From assembly GCA_016199935.1 (NCBI GenBank), contig JACQFS010000104.1, positions 1 to 43,821 of the forward strand: a stretch of DNA of 43,821 nt, in the 5' to 3' direction. This DNA is from Verrucomicrobiota bacterium (GTDB taxonomy: Bacteria; Verrucomicrobiota; Verrucomicrobiia; Limisphaerales; JACQFS01). Below, piece by piece: positions 40,277-43,821 of this stretch (within the stretch, counting starts at the first letter, position 1; every line of letters starts with the position of its first letter). The position numbers were made by a program, and so were the translations under genes. Below the pieces are notes generated by a model, which saw only the letters and a program-made list of their open reading frames with translations, did not search any database and was not told the DNA's origin.

Positions 40277-41643
40277 TGGCCGGCTTTCTCCGCGAGTTGC
40301 GCGCCGCGTTCGGGCGCGAGCGTGGCTTTCAGTTTTCCCTCTGCGTTCCAAATGAAAACATTTCCCTCGTGGCTGCCGGCGCAGATCGTCTTGCCGTCCG
40401 CACTCACGGCCAGCGCGCACAGCGTCTCGTCCGTCGCGGCGAGCTTGCGGTCGCGCGCCGTCTCCGAAGACTCGCCGCCGGTGTGCGTTTTGAATTCCGA
40501 AAACATCCGCACGTGCCCGTCCTCCGTCGCGCTGAAGAGCGACTTGCCATCCGCCGTCCACGCGAGCGCGGTGATGGGCGAGGCGTGCTTGAGGGTGATC
40601 TCCTGGCCGCGCGTCTTCGGGTCCCAAAGGTTGAGCACCTTGTCCATGCCGGCGGTGGCGAGGAACGACGCGTCGGCGTTGAACGCGGTGGCGAGCACGT
40701 GGCCGAGGTGCGCCTCGAGCTTCGCCGTCTCCTGGCGCGTGGCGAAATTCCAAATCTTCACCGTCTTGTCCGCGCTGGCGGTGGCGAGCGACTGGCCGTC
40801 GCGGCTCAGGTGCAGCGAGAGGATCGAATCCTTGTGCGCGACCCAGTTCGTCAACTCGTGCCCGTCGGCCGTCGCGATGAGGTGGAGCAGGCCGCTCTTC
40901 GTCGGCACGCCATCGGCGGCGATCAGCGCCGCGCCATCGGGCGTGAACTGCACGGCGTTCACGCGGCCGGTGAAGTTGGTGAGTTCGCGCGTGAGCGCGC
41001 CGTCCTTCGCATTCCACAATGCGACGCGGCGATATTCGGCGGCGGCGAGCGTTGCGCCGTCCTTGCTCCACGCGAGGGACTGCACGGCGTCGCGGTGCGG
41101 CGCGAGCGTGGTGACGGCGGGAAAGTTGGTGCGCGTGAGGTCGTGAAGGAAAACTGTGTTCGCGCGCGCGACGGCGAGCCGCTTGTCATCCGGCGACAAC
41201 GCGAGTGCGAGCACGGGCTGATACGAGGAGGGCAGGGCGGTAAGCTTCTCCACGGGCGCATCCGCGCCGAAGGACGCGAGCGCCTTTTCATCCCACGCCG
41301 CGCCGCCGTCAATCCACGCGCGCAGCGACGCGATGTCTTTCTCCGCGAGTTGTTTCTTCGGCGGCATGTGCGGGTCGGCCTCGGCGGTGAGCGATTTGAT
41401 CATCTGGCTCTCGGCGGATTTGCCGGGCACGAGCACCGCACCGTTCTCGCCGCCCTTGAGCGCGGCGTCGCGCGTGGCGAGGACGAGGCCGCCCTTTTTC
41501 TTTTCCTCGTTGTGGCACGAGAGGCAGTTGGCTTTGAGCAGCGTCATGGCCTTCGCGGGCCTTGCGGCCGGCGCGTCCGACGCGGGCAGGCGGACGGACG
41601 CGACGAGCAGCGTTGCGGCAATGGCGAAAAGCAGACGTGTCAT
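40273..41643 (-). CDS. Cytochrome c (PSCyt1) - WD40 propeller protein (cassette 2)
   Basis: This 456-residue exported protein starts at ATG 41643 (MTRLLFAIAATLLVASVRLP). A haem motif C-L-S-C-H is at residues 40-44 (KANCLSCHNEEKKKGGLVLA), and the MPPKKQL segment may give the distal Met. The rest is WD40-like repeats: LALALSPDDKRLAVARANTV, QSLAWSKDGATLAAAEYRRV, ILSLHLSRDGQSLATASADK with TVKIWNF, ATAFNADASFLATAGMDKVL and LCALAVSADGKTICAGSHEG. This is seven or so blades. It overlaps the next gene by 4 bases. In cassette 1 the cytochrome part is instead fused to DUF1549. Confidence 0.9.
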   Translation of the reverse strand: MTRLLFAIAATLLVASVRLPASDAPAARPAKAMTLLKANCLSCHNEEKKKGGLVLATRDAALKGGENGAVLVPGKSAESQMIKSLTAEADPHMPPKKQLAEKDIASLRAWIDGGAAWDEKALASFGADAPVEKLTALPSSYQPVLALALSPDDKRLAVARANTVFLHDLTRTNFPAVTTLAPHRDAVQSLAWSKDGATLAAAEYRRVALWNAKDGALTRELTNFTGRVNAVQFTPDGAALIAADGVPTKSGLLHLIATADGHELTNWVAHKDSILSLHLSRDGQSLATASADKTVKIWNFATRQETAKLEAHLGHVLATAFNADASFLATAGMDKVLNLWDPKTRGQEITLKHASPITALAWTADGKSLFSATEDGHVRMFSEFKTHTGGESSETARDRKLAATDETLCALAVSADGKTICAGSHEGNVFIWNAEGKLKATLAPERGAQLAEKAGQ

Positions 41644-41689
41644 GGAAACCAACGAATATGGACGGGCGGCCGCGCGAAGGATTCAGGCG

Positions 41690-42811
41690 TCACTTTGCAT
41701 TCAGCCAATCCAGACTTACGCGGCGGATGCGGAGGCGGTTCAGGCCGCCGATTTTGGAATCGCCCGCGCAGTAGGCGAGCAGCACGGCGTCGTCCACGAA
41801 ATGAATCGCGGTGTAGCAATACCAGCCGTCCGGGTCGTCCTCGATCAGCTTGCGGTGCGGCCAGGTCTGACCGCCGTCGGTCGAGATCGCGGCGACGAGC
41901 GGCGTGCGTTTGCCTTTCGGAAACGGAAACTGTCCGGAGTGATCGTTGAAAATGGCGAGCAGGTCGGGTGAATTCGGGAGCCGCTTGAGACTCGCGGGTG
42001 ACGTGGGCGATTTCATTTCCGTCGGCTCGGGCGCGCTCCAGGTTTTACCGCCGTCGGCAGAGTTGAAGCCGTATTGCGCGCCGAGCGAGGTGCGGACCCA
42101 GGTGAAAAGTTTTCCGTCGGCGAGTTCGACGACGCCCGGTTCCTGCAAGCCGCTCGAACACGCGAGCGGCGCGGCCCACCAACTGCCGGACTCGCGCCAC
42201 GTCGCCCCCTCGTCGTCGGAGAGATACCACATGGCGATGCCGCGCGCGTCGAAGGAGCGACTGCTCTTCGGATCGCCCGTGCGCGAGCGGTGGAAGGCGA
42301 CCGGCACGATGAGGCGGCCGGCGCTGGTCTGGATCACCCGGTCGTTGTTCAGCACGAAGTAGCCCGGCGCCTCGACGATCAGCTTTGGCTCCGACCACGT
42401 GGCACCGTCATCGGACGAGACGCGGACGTGAGGGCGGCAGTCGTGCCAGCTATTTTTCAGGATGTAGAAGAACGCGAGCTTGCCACTTTTCAAGCGGAGG
42501 AACGAGACGCTCATCACGTTCTCGCCGCCGGCGTTTTCCACGACGACGCGCGGCGCGCTCCACGTGCGGCCCTGATCGTCGGAATGAATCTGCGCGATGT
42601 GCGCCGGACTGTTGTCCGCCGCGCCGCCGTAGAACTGCGAGTAGTTGAAGAGGATGCGGCCGGACTTGAGCGTGGCGAAGGAACCCTCGGAGTTGCGCGG
42701 GTTGTCCTTCGTGGGCTCGCGGTTCAGGACGACTTGGTTTTCGGCCGCGGGTGCGGCAAACGCCAGCCACGCTAGGGCGGCCAGCACGAAGGGAAGGAGG
42801 CGGGTTTTCAT
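41690..42811 (-). CDS. Exported BNR-repeat sialidase-like protein
   Basis: This 373-residue protein starts at ATG 42811 (MKTRLLPFVLAALAWLAFAA) with a signal peptide. Five Asp boxes of the S-x-D-x-G-x-T-W type are visible: SDDQGRTWSAPR, SSDDGATWSEPK, SDDEGATWRES, SADGGKTWSAPE and STDGGQTWPHR. The fold is a six-bladed sialidase propeller, with RNSEGSFATLKSGRILFNY at the N-terminus containing a conserved Arg. The set of catalytic residues (arginine triad, Tyr/Glu) was not checked, so it may be a sialidase or a related exo-glycosidase or binding protein. It ends 46 bases upstream of the WD40-cytochrome gene and is probably part of cassette 2. Confidence 0.85.
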   Translation of the reverse strand: MKTRLLPFVLAALAWLAFAAPAAENQVVLNREPTKDNPRNSEGSFATLKSGRILFNYSQFYGGAADNSPAHIAQIHSDDQGRTWSAPRVVVENAGGENVMSVSFLRLKSGKLAFFYILKNSWHDCRPHVRVSSDDGATWSEPKLIVEAPGYFVLNNDRVIQTSAGRLIVPVAFHRSRTGDPKSSRSFDARGIAMWYLSDDEGATWRESGSWWAAPLACSSGLQEPGVVELADGKLFTWVRTSLGAQYGFNSADGGKTWSAPEPTEMKSPTSPASLKRLPNSPDLLAIFNDHSGQFPFPKGKRTPLVAAISTDGGQTWPHRKLIEDDPDGWYCYTAIHFVDDAVLLAYCAGDSKIGGLNRLRIRRVSLDWLNAK

Positions 42812-42904
42812 GTTTGGAACACGGGCAGCCTGCCTCAAGCCGCAGCGGACTCCAAGGTTCGTGATGCGCGAATTCACCGGCTTTGAATCCGGCCAACTGT
42901 GCAG

Positions 42905-42933
42905 TTGACACCTCCTGCACCTTTTGGTCTATT
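42905..42933 (+). promoter_or_regulatory. Sigma-70-type promoter of rplU-rpmA
   Basis: TTGACA (42905-42910, perfect) plus a 17-base spacer leads to TCTATT (42928-42933, four of six to TATAAT). The ATG of rplU follows 27 bases later. Confidence 0.6.
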
Positions 42934-42960
42934 CGCCGTCCCTTTGCGGGAATTATAGCC

Positions 42961-43272
42961 ATGTATGCGATTTTAGAAACAGGCGGCAAGCAGTATCGGG
43001 TGACCGCCGGTGACAAACTGGAAATTGAACGTCTCGAGACCGAGGCGGGCAAGGAATTCACCTTCGACCGCGTGTTGATGGTGAACAACGCCGGCGCACT
43101 GCGCGTGGGCGCCCCCATGGTCGCCGGCGCGACCGTCACCGCCGACGTGCTCGAGCACAAGCGCGGCGAGAAGCTCATCGCCTTCAAGCTGAAACGCCGC
43201 AAGGGCTACCGCAAGACCAAGGGCCACCGTCAGGAACTGACCGTGGTGAAGATCAAGACCATCAACGCTTAA
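42961..43272 (+). CDS. rplU: 50S ribosomal protein L21
   Basis: This 103-residue protein binds 23S rRNA domain I. The N-terminus [20 protein letters not shown] and the [20 protein letters not shown] tail, with its basic RNA-binding segment, are diagnostic. The ATG 42961 is fixed by homology. It is followed 5 bases later by rpmA, the usual L21-L27 pair. Confidence 0.97.
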   Translation: MYAILETGGKQYRVTAGDKLEIERLETEAGKEFTFDRVLMVNNAGALRVGAPMVAGATVTADVLEHKRGEKLIAFKLKRRKGYRKTKGHRQELTVVKIKTINA

Positions 43273-43277
43273 ATTTT

Positions 43278-43544
43278 ATGGCGCATAAAAAAGGCGGCGG
43301 CAGCAGCCGCAACGGACGCGACAGCCACAGCAAGCGGTTGGGCGTAAAAGCATTTGGCGGCGAGCTCGTGACCGCCGGCAGCATCATCGTCCGCCAGCGC
43401 GGCACGAAGTTTCACGCCGGCAAAAATGTCGGCACCGGCCGCGACTGGACGCTGTTCGCGCTGGTCGAAGGCACCGTCCAGTACGAGCGCTGGGGCAAGG
43501 ACCGCAAGCGCGTCCGTATCGTCCCGCCCGCCGCGACGGCGTAG
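43278..43544 (+). CDS. rpmA: 50S ribosomal protein L27
   Basis: This 88-residue protein sits near the peptidyl-transferase centre. The sequence [20 protein letters not shown] then [20 protein letters not shown] is typical of L27, without the cleavable N-terminal extension known in Firmicutes. It lies 5 bases after rplU in one transcript. The end converges on the glycosyltransferase gene. Confidence 0.97.
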   Translation: MAHKKGGGSSRNGRDSHSKRLGVKAFGGELVTAGSIIVRQRGTKFHAGKNVGTGRDWTLFALVEGTVQYERWGKDRKRVRIVPPAATA

Positions 43545-43568
43545 TCGCGCCGGCGGCACGCGCCGCGC

Positions 43569-43821
43569 TCACTTCAGGTTCATCCACTTGCGCGCGATGA
43601 GCCCGAGCATCTTCAGGCCGGTGCGGATGCTCTGCCAGCGGCTGCCCGAGTGCTTCGATTCACCGGCCTTCCGCCGGTAGTAGTTCACCGGCACCTCGAT
43701 CAGGCGCCCCTCCATCCGCAGCACCTCGATCATCATCTCCGGCGAGAACGCGGCGTCGTCGCGGGTGAGGTACGGCTTGATGCGATCGTAGGCGTCGCGC
43801 CAGATCGCCCGGTACGTGCAG
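43569..43821 (-). CDS. Glycosyltransferase family 2, C-terminal part (5' end outside window)
   Basis: Only the last 83 residues are visible on the minus strand; the frame is open to the window edge. The segment FSPEMMIEVLRMEGRLIEVP followed by VNYYRRKAGESKHSG is the acceptor-side end of dolichol-phosphate-mannose synthase-like GT2 enzymes, where the E-x-x-x-x-x-x-x-x-x-x-I-E-V-P-V block is conserved. It ends in LGLIARKWMNLK. Sugar and acceptor cannot be told from this part. Confidence 0.85.
   Translation of the reverse strand, partial: CTYRAIWRDAYDRIKPYLTRDDAAFSPEMMIEVLRMEGRLIEVPVNYYRRKAGESKHSGSRWQSIRTGLKMLGLIARKWMNLK

Noticed and set aside
40277-41071. N-terminal extension of the Big2-DUF1549 gene
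   Set aside because: Lies entirely within the WD40-cytochrome gene in another frame; the lipoprotein signal at 40276 marks the real start.

Overview
The window is a GC-rich chromosomal segment of a free-living bacterium of the Planctomycetes-Verrucomicrobia group, most likely Verrucomicrobia (Pedosphaera/Limisphaerales type). The reasons are two cytochrome c/DUF1549/DUF1553 + DUF1501 cassettes, DUF1080 and DUF1573 proteins, many exported proteins, and long 'text-like' inverted repeats in nearly every intergenic gap. The lineage call is inference from gene content; no rRNA gene or other marker in the window settles it. No tRNA, rRNA or CRISPR was found.

Layout. 1-2075 (+): end of pyrG, then folC. 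2169-8296 (-): cassette 1, made of a cytochrome c/DUF1549/DUF1553 protein, a Tat-type DUF1501 protein and an alpha/beta-hydrolase-like protein that seems to have lost its nucleophile elbow. 8378-10209 (-): a small conserved protein, then pyrR-pyrB behind what reads as a PyrR-controlled attenuator with a 22-codon leader peptide. 10433-13351 (-): an Mrp-type ATPase, ogt and two coiled-coil proteins with a C-terminal membrane anchor. 13503-15284 (-): an ABC exporter permease. Its likely ATPase partner lies 8 kb away at 23545-24303 (-), followed upstream by two membrane/lipoprotein genes.

The stretch between these two ABC genes (about 15285-23544) looks like an accessory island. Each border carries a degenerate tandem array with a 21-bp period. 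Inside are a RAYT/Y1 transposase with inverted ends and a tightly packed six-gene minus-strand operon of visibly lower GC. The operon encodes a serine-tract helical protein, two paralogues that both start M-A-(N-T)-C-S-S-S-S-x-G-x-x-W-W-F-E, a TPR protein, a HEAT-like protein and a GT9-mannosyltransferase fusion cut off exactly at the transposase element. I cannot assign this operon to a described system and consider it the best candidate for something new.

25990-28383 (-): a small exported protein and a seven-repeat Kelch propeller. 28580-32301 (+): cysS, a DUF1573-cytochrome c fusion, tmk and rpsT. 32400-34200 (-): a DUF1080 lipoprotein and a metallophosphoesterase. 34359-42811 (-): cassette 2, made of a BNR sialidase-like protein, cytochrome-WD40, Big2-DUF1549-DUF1553, DUF1501 and a PPC-domain protein, with 4-nt overlaps. 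42961-43544 (+): rplU-rpmA. 43569-43821 (-): end of a GT2 glycosyltransferase.

The core genes (pyrG, pyrR/pyrB, folC, cysS, tmk, rpsT, rplU, rpmA) serve nucleotide, folate and translation functions. The rest is mostly envelope or export biology, probably polymer degradation. At least ten long hairpins with unrelated sequences but the same architecture lie at gene boundaries, some nested inside one another.
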